A stretch of 9,654 nucleotides of DNA from DTYU01 sp040757355. GTDB taxonomy: Bacteria > Bacillota > Desulfotomaculia > Desulfotomaculales > Ammonificaceae. The position numbers and the translations under genes are program-made. The stretch lies in NCBI GenBank assembly GCA_040757355.1, contig JBFLWY010000070.1:1-9654 (forward strand), read 5' to 3'. The notes beneath the pieces were generated by a model. The model was not told where the DNA came from and made no database searches. It worked only from the letters and a program-made list of their open reading frames with translations. Of the stretch, positions 1 to 5,623 are shown in pieces; the first letter of the stretch is position 1, and the number at the start of each line of letters is the position of its first letter.

Positions 1-185
1 CTTTGTGTGCCGCCTTCGCATCTTTTCTTCAGATAAGCAACCTGCATGTAACCGGATCATTTTGTCCGCAATGCATAGTCGCATCTATCGGCTTCTATTT
101 GGTATTCGGACTTTTATTATATGAAATCATCAAGTCGCTATTCCTCCCGACCGCAGGCGGTTGTGAGGAACGTGCTCGTAGCTGA
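1..185 (+). CDS. C-terminal fragment of a probable VKOR-like (vitamin K epoxide reductase family) membrane protein, cut by the left edge
   Basis: The reading frame is open at the left edge and ends at TGA 183-185, so only about the last 60 residues are visible. They hold a weakly hydrophobic stretch, then a CPQC motif immediately followed by a transmembrane helix (IVASIGFYLVFGLLLYEII). In VKOR-family proteins the quinone-reducing CxxC sits at the start of the last membrane helix, preceded by a short loop, and this arrangement fits. Such proteins re-oxidise extracytoplasmic thiol oxidases in disulfide-bond formation. A TTG exists at position 3, but nothing supports it as a real start and the gene most likely begins upstream. 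The final dozen residues (GGCEERARS type) are not membrane-like and may overlap the leader of the next gene. DoxX/MauE-like or other CxxC membrane proteins are alternatives. The family call is from motif recall only. Confidence 0.45.
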   Translation, partial: LCAAFASFLQISNLHVTGSFCPQCIVASIGFYLVFGLLLYEIIKSLFLPTAGGCEERARS

Positions 186-330
186 GGGCGCGAGGACGAT
201 TCCCGGCCCCATTGGGGAACCAGATAAGCCGCACTGGTAAGTTGTATCTGAGTAGCAGCGGGAGCATGAAAAAAACACCCGGCATCCGGAAAGGAACAGC
301 TTTTTGCTGTAACATCCAAGGAGATGGACT
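186..330 (+). promoter_or_regulatory. Structured leader upstream of the SLH gene; possible diverged c-di-AMP (ydaO/yuaA) riboswitch
   Basis: The non-coding stretch contains CCCC-ATT-GGGG (207-217) followed at once by AACC (to 221). A hairpin CAGATA/TATCTG (221-226 with 245-250) follows, then AGTAGCAGCGGGAGC (251-265), a CACCCGG block (276-282), and a hairpin ACAGC-TTTTT-GCTGT (296-310). The order 'GGGGAACC ... CTGG..AAG ... GTAG..GCGGG ... CACCCG' resembles my recollection of c-di-AMP riboswitches, which often precede cell-wall and S-layer-type genes in Clostridia. Two expected parts look shortened or missing: the TGGGGTGAA core reads TGGTAAG (234-240), and the CAGCTAACC segment after CACCCG is absent. 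It may therefore be a decayed copy, a variant, or another structured leader. No clear promoter was found for it. Confidence 0.35.
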
Positions 331-432
331 TTGCGGGTTAAGTTTGTTGCCCTTCGCGAAAGGGGTGGTTTTGAGCAGCCAAAACTTCGTAAAGAGAGCG
401 TTCCCAAAAACCAGCATTGGGGAGGTAAAAAG

Positions 433-1773
433 ATGGCGCGACGGATTACTATGGTGTTGCTGCCGGTGCTGTTAGCGCTGGTCCTGTGGGTACCGGCGGC
501 GCTGGCTGCCGGCCCGGCGGCGGACGATTTGCTTGCCGTTCTGCCGCAGCCGCCGGTGGAAGGGCGGTTGGCGACGCGGGCTGATTTAGCGGTGATGCTG
601 GTGAAGGCAGCCGCGATCCCGCAAAGCCCGGTTAAAGGCGAAGTGGCGCAAGATGTGGCCCCTGACGCCTGGTACGCCGGGGCAATAGCCACGCTGAAAG
701 AAAGAGGCATCATAACCGGCTATCCCGACGGCACCCTGCGGCCGGAGAAGCCGGTGACGCGCACCGAGGCGGTGGTGCTCGTGGCCCGGACCTTCGGCCT
801 CTTCACCACCATCAGTGCCCCTGAGGCGGGTCCCCTGCCGCAGGGCCACTGGGCAAGTTCGCTTTACAACTGGATGTATAGCCAGGGAATCGCCCCGGCC
901 GCGGCCGCGCCGGAGGAAAAGCTCACCGCTGTAAAAGCGGCGGCTTTCCTGAGCCGGGTCTTCGACAGCGACCCGGAGGCGTTAGGGATCGCGGAAAAGA
1001 ACGCGGCGGCTATGGCCAAGGTGACCGCCTTCCGGGGCAAAACGGCCATGGATGTTGCCACGCGGCTGCGCCCCGGCGCAAGCAGCACCGGAGGGGAAAC
1101 GGGGCACATAGAGATGACGACCACTTTCCAGGCCCCGGGGAATATAGCGTCAACGAGCCGAATCGATACGGTGGTAGAAGGCAAGCCGGTGTCGCTATCC
1201 ACCGCCCTTTTTGTGGTTGACGGCAACGTTTACTCCGGGTTTACCGACCCGCAGACCGGGAAGATGACCTGGCAGCGGTGGCCGCGGGAGTTCGGGCAGG
1301 AGTTAGCCAAGGCCCTGGGGAACACGCGCAACCAGGTTTTGCCGCCGGAGCTGAGACCGTATCTCCACTACCAGTTGCTCGGGACAACAAAAATCGGCGG
1401 CCGGGAGGTTTACGAGATCGGGGCCTACGGCCGGGTGGACGACCCCGCCCTCCTTCTGAAGGCGCTGGGCAAGAGCGGCGAAGAGTTGCAGAAGGTGATG
1501 CCGACAGCCGACTTTTTCCCGGCCATCTCCTACTGGGGGCGGCTCTACATCGGTAAGGAGGACCTTCTCCTCTACGGCGGCGATTTCAAGACGGTGGCCG
1601 TGTTTAAAGAAACCATGGCGGGGCAGCCGAACCCGCTCGAGGCGATCGAGACGGTGATGCACTTCACGGATTACGCGTACGGCGGCGGGATAACGGTGGT
1701 CTTGCCGCCGGAGGCAGCGAACGCGCCGGAAGTCACGCTGCCCCCGGTAGGGGAAGAAAGTGCACCGGAGTAA
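433..1773 (+). CDS. Secreted S-layer homology (SLH) domain protein with a C-terminal lipoprotein-like beta domain
   Basis: A 446-residue secreted protein probably anchored to the cell wall. The start at ATG 433 is chosen over an in-frame TTG at 331 because GGGGAGG lies 6 bases upstream and a typical signal peptide starts there (basic MARR, hydrophobic core, ALA-AG cleavage near residue 25). The TTG also has an AAGGAG, but would add 34 charged residues before the signal. Residues ~70-122 are a full SLH module with GIITGYPDGTLRPEKPVTR; ~44-62 resembles the second half of another and ~137-177 a degenerate third. SLH modules bind pyruvylated wall polymers. Residues ~220-430 have alternating polar/hydrophobic strands (GHIEMTTTFQAP, FVVDGNVYSGF) like DUF6612 or LppX/LolA-type folds; that assignment is tentative. 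The tail is Pro/Glu-rich. It is probably transcribed alone: a leader precedes it and a terminator follows. Confidence 0.85.
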   Translation: MARRITMVLLPVLLALVLWVPAALAAGPAADDLLAVLPQPPVEGRLATRADLAVMLVKAAAIPQSPVKGEVAQDVAPDAWYAGAIATLKERGIITGYPDGTLRPEKPVTRTEAVVLVARTFGLFTTISAPEAGPLPQGHWASSLYNWMYSQGIAPAAAAPEEKLTAVKAAAFLSRVFDSDPEALGIAEKNAAAMAKVTAFRGKTAMDVATRLRPGASSTGGETGHIEMTTTFQAPGNIASTSRIDTVVEGKPVSLSTALFVVDGNVYSGFTDPQTGKMTWQRWPREFGQELAKALGNTRNQVLPPELRPYLHYQLLGTTKIGGREVYEIGAYGRVDDPALLLKALGKSGEELQKVMPTADFFPAISYWGRLYIGKEDLLLYGGDFKTVAVFKETMAGQPNPLEAIETVMHFTDYAYGGGITVVLPPEAANAPEVTLPPVGEESAPE

Positions 1774-1790
1774 AAGTAAACAGAACCGCG

Positions 1791-1835
1791 GGCCCCACTT
1801 GAGAAGGTGGGGCCTGACAATTTTCAGGTTTTTTC
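1791..1835 (+). terminator. Intrinsic terminator after the SLH gene, two overlapping hairpins
   Basis: GGCCCCACTT (1791-1800) pairs with AGGTGGGGCC (1805-1814) across a GAGA tetraloop, with one G-T wobble. A second, smaller hairpin CCTGA (1813-1817) / TCAGG (1824-1828) is followed directly by six T (1829-1834). The two stems share bases 1813-1814. The second stem with its T run is the part that ends transcription; the first is the stronger structure. It lies 17 bases after the stop codon of the SLH gene. Confidence 0.85.
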
Positions 1836-1868
1836 ATATCCCTCCCTGATCTTTTCAACAGCTCGGTA

Positions 1869-1897
1869 TTGTAAACCGGTATCCAGTATGGTAAATT
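1869..1897 (+). promoter_or_regulatory. Candidate sigma-A-type promoter for the lipoprotein gene region
   Basis: The AT-rich stretch between the terminator and the next gene (1836-2058) holds no ORF with a believable start. TTGTAA (1869-1874) and TAAATT (1892-1897) are separated by 17 bases, each matching four of six consensus positions. It lies about 160 bases upstream of the ATG at 2059. A better -10-like box, TATAAC (1953-1958), is nearer but has no convincing -35 at proper spacing. Either could serve; both are weak calls. Confidence 0.25.
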
Positions 1898-2058
1898 AGG
1901 ATTAACAGATATTTAGATATTTTACTAAACATCAAAGTAATTACCGATCATTTATAACATGCCGCAAAACAAACGGGGGTTAGACTGGTAGAAACAGGGT
2001 TTTCAGGTCGCTGTGGCTGCAAAAGTGAGTTATCTTATCATAGAAAGGAAGGGACCTC

Positions 2059-2484
2059 ATGAAAAAGGTTTTACTGTTAGCCATCTGCTTTTTGCTTATT
2101 CTGGGTGGCTGTTCTAAGAAAGCCGACGTTTCTGGAGACCAGTAAAGCGTCTTGGCGTATGCAGACCCGATCGTTGACAACCTGCTTGAAGGCTTCAACG
2201 AAGGAAATTACACCAAGTTCTCCAGAGATTTTGACGAGCAGATGAAAAACGGTCTGCCCGAACCGGTTTTTAACCAGACGCGCCAGTTGGTCACCTCCAA
2301 GGTCGGCCTCTACAAGTCGAGAACGGTTGCGAAAGTCGAGAAGCAGGGACCGGCCACGATTGTCATTTACGATGCAGATTTTGAAAAAGAAAAAGGAGTG
2401 GAGGTCAAGGTAGTTTTCCAGAAGTACGGGGAAAAGAACCTTGTTTCCGGACTATGGTTCAACTCGCCGAAGTTGCGTGAATAG
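2059..2484 (+). pseudogene. DUF3887-like lipoprotein gene interrupted by an in-frame TAA after the signal peptide
   Basis: A good ribosome site (AGGAAGGG, 2046-2053) precedes ATG 2059, and the first 28 codons encode a lipoprotein signal (MKKVLLLAI..., lipobox LGGC with Cys18, then SKKADVSGDQ). TAA at 2143-2145 stops this frame. The same frame then continues open to TAG 2482-2484 with SVLAYADPIVDNLLEGFNEG and further, a DUF3887-like body ending VSGLWFNSPKLRE. Signal and body are thus in one frame, split by one codon that is a single substitution from Gln, Glu or Lys. The body could restart at TTG 2152, 6 bases past the stop, but with only a weak GGAG 14 bases upstream and without export. Such proteins are short secreted or lipid-anchored proteins of unknown role. 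I call it a pseudogene; reinitiation, recoding or a base-calling error are alternatives. Confidence 0.75.
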
Positions 2485-2500
2485 AATCCGTCGGCAGACC

Positions 2501-2532
2501 CGGGAACTCCCGTTCCCGTTGCGGCTAACGGG
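2501..2532 (+). other. Two overlapping, mutually exclusive hairpins between damaged genes
   Basis: CGGGAAC (2501-2507) pairs perfectly with GTTCCCG (2512-2518) over a 4-base loop. CCCGTT (2515-2520) pairs perfectly with AACGGG (2527-2532) over a 6-base loop. They share 2515-2518, so only one can form at a time. There is no T run after either, so this is not a clear intrinsic terminator. It may be a weak terminator, a processing signal or a remnant repeat. The rest of 2485-2639 shows no gene, apart from purine-rich ribosome-site-like stretches near 2608-2628. Confidence 0.35.
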
Positions 2533-2639
2533 TTAGGCAGAGGAATTGTCTCCTCCGCCGCCCGCCCCTGTTCCGTCTTCAAAGCAAGCAAAACAGGCGG
2601 CGTTCCGGGAGGAAATTATCAAAGGGGGTAGGTGCGGTC

Positions 2640-2822
2640 ATGTTAAGTATAGGACCGGTGGAACTTTTTCTCTTCGTCATTCCATAACTGGTGATACTCG
2701 CCGGTTATCTTGTTCTCTTGGTTGCGGCGTGGCGGTTAATGAAAGCGCACGAGGCAATCGCCGCCGTCCTGAAGGAGATCGCCGAAAATCTTAAAGGCAG
2801 ACGTGATAACGATTTTTGCTGA
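2640..2822 (+). pseudogene. Small single-TM protein gene interrupted by an in-frame TAA
   Basis: ATG 2640 follows AGGGGG (2623-2628). The frame reads MLSIGPVELFLFVIP, then TAA (2685-2687), then LVILAGYLVLLVAAWRLMK and an amphipathic tail (AHEAIAAVLKEIAENL...) to TGA 2820-2822. Removing the stop gives a continuous 59-residue protein plus one unknown residue. Its layout is common in Firmicutes small membrane proteins: a short 'GP.E' N-terminus, one long membrane helix and a charged helical tail. A GTG at 2691, 3 bases after the stop, could allow reinitiation of a 43-residue product that still holds most of the helix, but it has no ribosome site of its own. It lies between the broken lipoprotein gene and the sdpR-like gene. 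Function unknown. Confidence 0.6.
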
Positions 2823-2891
2823 CGCCCGTTTGGGTTTAATGCTGACGGCCGGCCGCTATACATGCAAGAACGGTCAGTGGAGGGTGAAGAA

Positions 2892-3278
2892 GTGTCGTTA
2901 GGCCTGGTTTTTAAGGCGCTGGCAGACGAGACGCGGCGGGAGATCCTGCGGTTTTTGCGGGAAGGGGACCTGACGGCGGGAGAGATCGCCGGCCGGTTTA
3001 AGGTCTCCTGGCCGACTATTTCCCACCACCTGAACGTGCTCAAGCAGGCGAACTTAGCGCAGGATTACCGCAAAGGCCAGCATATCTATTACGCGCTGAA
3101 CACGACCGTTTTCCAGGAGGCGGCGGCCTGGTTCCTGGCGGTTTCGAGCGAAAGGGCTAAAAAGGAAGCGGGCGAGGCGGCTACAAATAGCAAAGGCGGC
3201 GGAGAGAAAAGGGGGGGCGGCAGGTCGTGCAGGAAGAAAATAAAAACGAAGGCTATTCCCTCACCTGGGAAACCTTAA
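2892..3278 (+). CDS. sdpR: ArsR/SmtB-family winged-helix repressor, SdpR type
   Basis: A 128-residue DNA-binding protein. GTG 2892 is chosen because GGAGGG (2879-2884) lies 7 bases upstream; the in-frame ATG 2862 has no clear ribosome site and only adds ten residues. Residues ~4-30 (VFKALADETRREILRFL, GDLTAGEIA) and the recognition helix at ~38-52 (VSWPTISHHLNVLKQA), then a wing at ~56-70 (DYRKGQHIYYALN), match SdpR, the autorepressor of Bacillus sdpRI. SdpR lacks the metal-binding cysteines of ArsR/SmtB sensors; here the only Cys is in the tail. In Bacillus the repressor is titrated to the membrane by SdpI bound to its toxin; whether this holds here is unknown. Unusual is the Gly/Lys-rich extension after ~residue 88, containing a G7 run at 3211-3217 and overlapping the next gene by 52 bases. 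A palindrome CGGCCGGCCG (2846-2855) upstream could be an operator. Confidence 0.88.
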   Translation: MSLGLVFKALADETRREILRFLREGDLTAGEIAGRFKVSWPTISHHLNVLKQANLAQDYRKGQHIYYALNTTVFQEAAAWFLAVSSERAKKEAGEAATNSKGGGEKRGGGRSCRKKIKTKAIPSPGKP

Positions 3279-3907
3279 AGCCGGACTGGCCGCTGTGGGT
3301 AATCATCGCCGGGCTGTTCACCGGGGCAATCGTCGTCCATCTGAGACTTCCGGAAGAGATGCCTCTTAGCTGGGCCCTCTTTGAACCGGTGATGATCTTG
3401 GGCCTTTACCTTTTGATGCTCCTGGTACCTTTGATTGACCCGTGGCGCAAGAATTACGCCCGTTTCGGCGGTGTCTACCGGCTGCTACGCTTGGTAACGG
3501 TCATCTTTATGGCCGGCACCTTCACCATTTCTAAGGCGGAGGCCGTCGGTTACAACATAGACACAGAGTTGATTGTTAACGGGAGTATCGCTCTTCTTTT
3601 TATCATCACCGGCAACGTGATGGGGCAGATACGACCAAACTTCTTTGTAGGCATACGAGTACCCTGGACCCTGGCCAACGAGGAGGTCTGGCGGCGCACC
3701 CACCGGCTGGCGGCCAAATTATGGGTGGCAGGCGGGCTGATCTGTCTATCCCTGGCGCCGGTCCGGGCACCCTGGGGCACGCATTCTTTTGTACTGTGTA
3801 TGCTCGTAATAGTGCTGGTGCCAATTGCCTATTCGTATATCATTTACCGGAAAGTTGTTCACGAAAAAAAGACCCCGGAACACGCCAAGGCAAGAGAAAA
3901 TGACTGA
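3227..3907 (+). CDS. sdpI: SdpI-family multi-pass membrane immunity protein
   Basis: A 226-residue membrane protein. GTG 3227 is the only reasonable start before the first membrane helix; a G-rich stretch (GGGGGGGCGG, 3211-3220) serves as ribosome site. Helices are near residues 22-40, 54-72, 86-103, 115-133, 163-178 and 186-207. The SdpI signature is clear at ~130-170 (NVMGQIRPNFFVGIRVPWTL, then NEEVWRRTHRLAAKL). The N-terminal part has the short LPEEMPLSW stretch of DUF1648, but it is abbreviated compared with usual members. In Bacillus, SdpI protects against the SdpC toxin and signals to SdpR. Here the pair overlaps by 52 bases and is surely co-transcribed. No sdpC-like toxin gene is visible in the window, so it may serve defence against foreign peptides. 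Confidence 0.9.
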   Translation: MQEENKNEGYSLTWETLKPDWPLWVIIAGLFTGAIVVHLRLPEEMPLSWALFEPVMILGLYLLMLLVPLIDPWRKNYARFGGVYRLLRLVTVIFMAGTFTISKAEAVGYNIDTELIVNGSIALLFIITGNVMGQIRPNFFVGIRVPWTLANEEVWRRTHRLAAKLWVAGGLICLSLAPVRAPWGTHSFVLCMLVIVLVPIAYSYIIYRKVVHEKKTPEHAKAREND

Positions 3908-3982
3908 GCGTACGGGAATAAGCTTCGCAAACACAGGCCGCTAAAGGGAAAAGAAAGCTTTATCGGCTGGAAGGGAGAGAAG

Positions 3983-4528
3983 ATGAGTTACCAGATTGAT
4001 TATCTCGATGCACTGAGGGCACTTTTTCTCCCACTGGATCCCTTAATGATTGTCCTGGTCTTTCTCGTTCCTCTTGTATTACTTATCCCGATGCCGTGGG
4101 CGCTAAAAGCGGCGGGCAAATGGCCCAGGTACTGGTGGCTTTTACCTGGGATCATAGCTTTACTTATTGTTATCTTTCTGGGTGTGTTCTTGACTGAGGT
4201 AGGTGCAGGCTGGCGACTGACTGACGGAGAGTTTAAACTCCGGGCCTGGCCGGTCGCCACCACGCTGGATGTCCCGGCGATGCGGGTGGCGCTTGCGGAA
4301 AGTTCGAGCCCGTGGCAGCCGGTAATGCGGACTAACGGTTACGGTACACCGGGGCTCACCACCGGATGGTGCAAGCTCGCCAACGGCAAGAAGGCGGTGG
4401 TCTTCCGGCATCTGCGCTCGGAGAAGATGGTGGTACTCGAAGCCGGGGGGCGCTACTATATTCTAATACACCCGGGGGTAGAAGGGCTCTATGAAGCGCT
4501 GATCGCGCGGGGAGCGAAGCGGTGGTAA
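3983..4528 (+). CDS. Two-TM membrane protein with a bacterial PH-like (bPH_5-type) domain
   Basis: A 181-residue protein starting at ATG 3983 behind GGGAGAGAAG. Two membrane helices lie at about residues 19-40 and 52-71, with a soluble C-terminal domain at ~77-178. The soluble part has the pattern of bacterial PH-like domains: a 'W.L.DG.F.L' start, a VMRTNGYGTPGLTTGWCKLA segment, a NGKKAVVF strand, and a closing strand and helix (GGRYYILIHPGVEGLYEAL). These families are small, poorly studied membrane proteins; no reaction is known. It lies 75 bases after sdpI and 25 bases before the next gene, so it is probably in one transcription unit with both. Family level is fairly sure, function is not. 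Confidence 0.75.
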   Translation: MSYQIDYLDALRALFLPLDPLMIVLVFLVPLVLLIPMPWALKAAGKWPRYWWLLPGIIALLIVIFLGVFLTEVGAGWRLTDGEFKLRAWPVATTLDVPAMRVALAESSSPWQPVMRTNGYGTPGLTTGWCKLANGKKAVVFRHLRSEKMVVLEAGGRYYILIHPGVEGLYEALIARGAKRW

Positions 4529-4553
4529 ACCAACACCGGGGAGGGGAAAGGCG

Positions 4554-5084
4554 ATGGCTGACCCCGTAGGGCGTGGAGAGGAAAGCAATGTCTTTTTCCG
4601 GGAGGTTCAGTACTTCCGTCAGTGGTGGCTCTGGTTAATTGTTATCTTTATCGCCGGACTTAGCTGGCACACAGCCGTGGAGCAGCTTATTTTGGGGATT
4701 CCATCCGGAAATAACCCGGCCTCTGACCCTGAGGTCTTAGTCATTTGGGTGGTTTTCGGCATCCTTTTCCCGGCGCTCTTCTGGTTCAGCAGGCTGATCA
4801 CCGAGGTGCGCAGCGACGGGCTGTATATTTGTTTTATCCCCTTTCATCTTTCGTTCAAGAAGATGCCATTCACACAAATAAAGAAATACGAAGCGCGCAC
4901 CTACAGTCCCCTCGGCGAATACGGGGGCTGGGGCATCCGGTACGGATTTGAGGGCAAGGCGTACAACGTTAGTGGCAACCGGGGGGTGCAGTTGGAACTC
5001 GTAAACGGCAAACGGCTGCTCATCGGCTCGCAGCGGTCGGAGGAGTTGGTCAAAGCGATAGATTCGGCATTAGCACAGAATTGA
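4554..5084 (+). CDS. DUF6141-like two-TM membrane protein with PH-type soluble domain
   Basis: A 176-residue protein. ATG 4554 has GGGGAGGGG about 7 bases upstream. The N-terminal FFREVQYFRQWWLW leads into helix 1 (~24-36), and helix 2 spans ~61-80. The C-terminal half is a beta-rich PH-like domain with EVRSDGLYICFIPF, YGGWGIRYGFEGKAYNVSG, VQLELVNGKRLLIGSQRSEEL and a final helix, features I associate with the DUF6141 family. Function is unknown. It is the second PH-like membrane protein in a row, 25 bases after the first. Its TGA at 5082 is followed 37 bases later by the ATG of the damaged zinc-ribbon gene. Confidence 0.8.
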   Translation: MADPVGRGEESNVFFREVQYFRQWWLWLIVIFIAGLSWHTAVEQLILGIPSGNNPASDPEVLVIWVVFGILFPALFWFSRLITEVRSDGLYICFIPFHLSFKKMPFTQIKKYEARTYSPLGEYGGWGIRYGFEGKAYNVSGNRGVQLELVNGKRLLIGSQRSEELVKAIDSALAQN

Positions 5085-5121
5085 AGCAGGCAGGTACACG
5101 CGCAGACAAGGGGAACTAAGG

Positions 5122-5444
5122 ATGACGGCCGAGAAAAAGCAATCGTCTACATTTATCTCTGCCTGGCTGCGGTTCTCCTTGCCATAATATGCATGGTAAA
5201 GATTCCCCCGCCGACCGGAGTTGTTGTTTTCGGCATAGCCGTTTTCGGCGGCCTGTTTTTGCTCGTCGGGTAGCATACGAAAAATTTTGGTTACCGGTGT
5301 CCCGCATGTGAGCACGAATTCGAAATATCCGTCCTGATAAATTTTATCAGCCCCCATTTCTTCGACGTAAAATACCTGAGATGCCCCTGTTGTAGAAAAT
5401 TCGGCTGGGCCAAGGCGGTTGCCAAGAGTGTGCTTCGGTTGTAA
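5122..5444 (+). pseudogene. Two-TM plus zinc-ribbon protein gene with a frameshift and an in-frame TAG
   Basis: ATG 5122 has a good ribosome site (AAGGGG, 5108-5113). Its frame reads MTAEKKQ and then becomes non-membrane and soon stops. Shifting to the -1 frame at the A5 run (5134-5138) gives AIVYIYLCLAAVLLAIICMV, a KIPPP turn, and a second helix (TGVVVFGIAVFGGLFLLVG) ending at TAG 5271-5273. The same frame continues after the TAG with FGYRCPACEHEFEISVLINF and YLRCPCCRKFGWAKAV to TAA 5442-5444. The two CPxC pairs (5298-5309 and 5382-5393) form a zinc ribbon of the type ending many small clostridial membrane proteins. So one gene carries at least two lesions: a one-base loss in the A run and a nonsense codon. 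A dnaX-like slip at AAAAAG could bypass the first, not the second. Function unknown. Confidence 0.7.
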
Positions 5445-5623
5445 AAAGGGGCGACCAGGATACAAACGGAAAAGCTTTCCGGCGAATTCTTCAAGGAAAT
5501 GTCCGCCCGGCGTCGAAATCATATAAGGTCGGCTGACCCGACGTTTCCGTACAGGTCTACACGATCATCAGGGATGTTGATGTAAGGGTGCTGGCAACGA
5601 AGTCTGTTGAAGGAGTTGTGAAG
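5445..5623 (+). other. Gene-poor gap between the zinc-ribbon remnant and the Yip1 operon
   Basis: No ORF here has both a ribosome site and a recognisable product. A short stem GTCGG/CCGAC (5528-5532, 5538-5542) has no T run worth the name. From the TGA at about 5534 the frame of the following Yip1 gene is open (VQVYTIIRDVDVRVLATKS), but without a start supported by a ribosome site, so it may be a remnant of another gene rather than an N-terminal extension. Confidence 0.3.

Noticed and set aside
331..432. N-terminal extension of the SLH protein from TTG 331
   Set aside because: It has an AAGGAG, but it would place 34 charged residues before a normal signal peptide that has its own GGGGAGG and ATG.
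2059..2822. Reassignment of TAA to an amino acid
   Set aside because: TAA ends the SLH gene right before its terminator and other clear genes end normally, so a genome-wide reassignment is not credible.
3924..3965. Inverted AAGCTT-containing repeat between sdpI and the next gene as a terminator
   Set aside because: The stem is short, the loop is long, and no T run follows; continuous transcription is more likely.
5070..5522. 150-codon minus-strand ORF over the zinc-ribbon region
   Set aside because: The plus strand carries membrane helices and two CPxC motifs in a broken frame with a proper ribosome site; the minus-strand product shows no recognisable motif. It remains open mainly because the plus strand was once coding.
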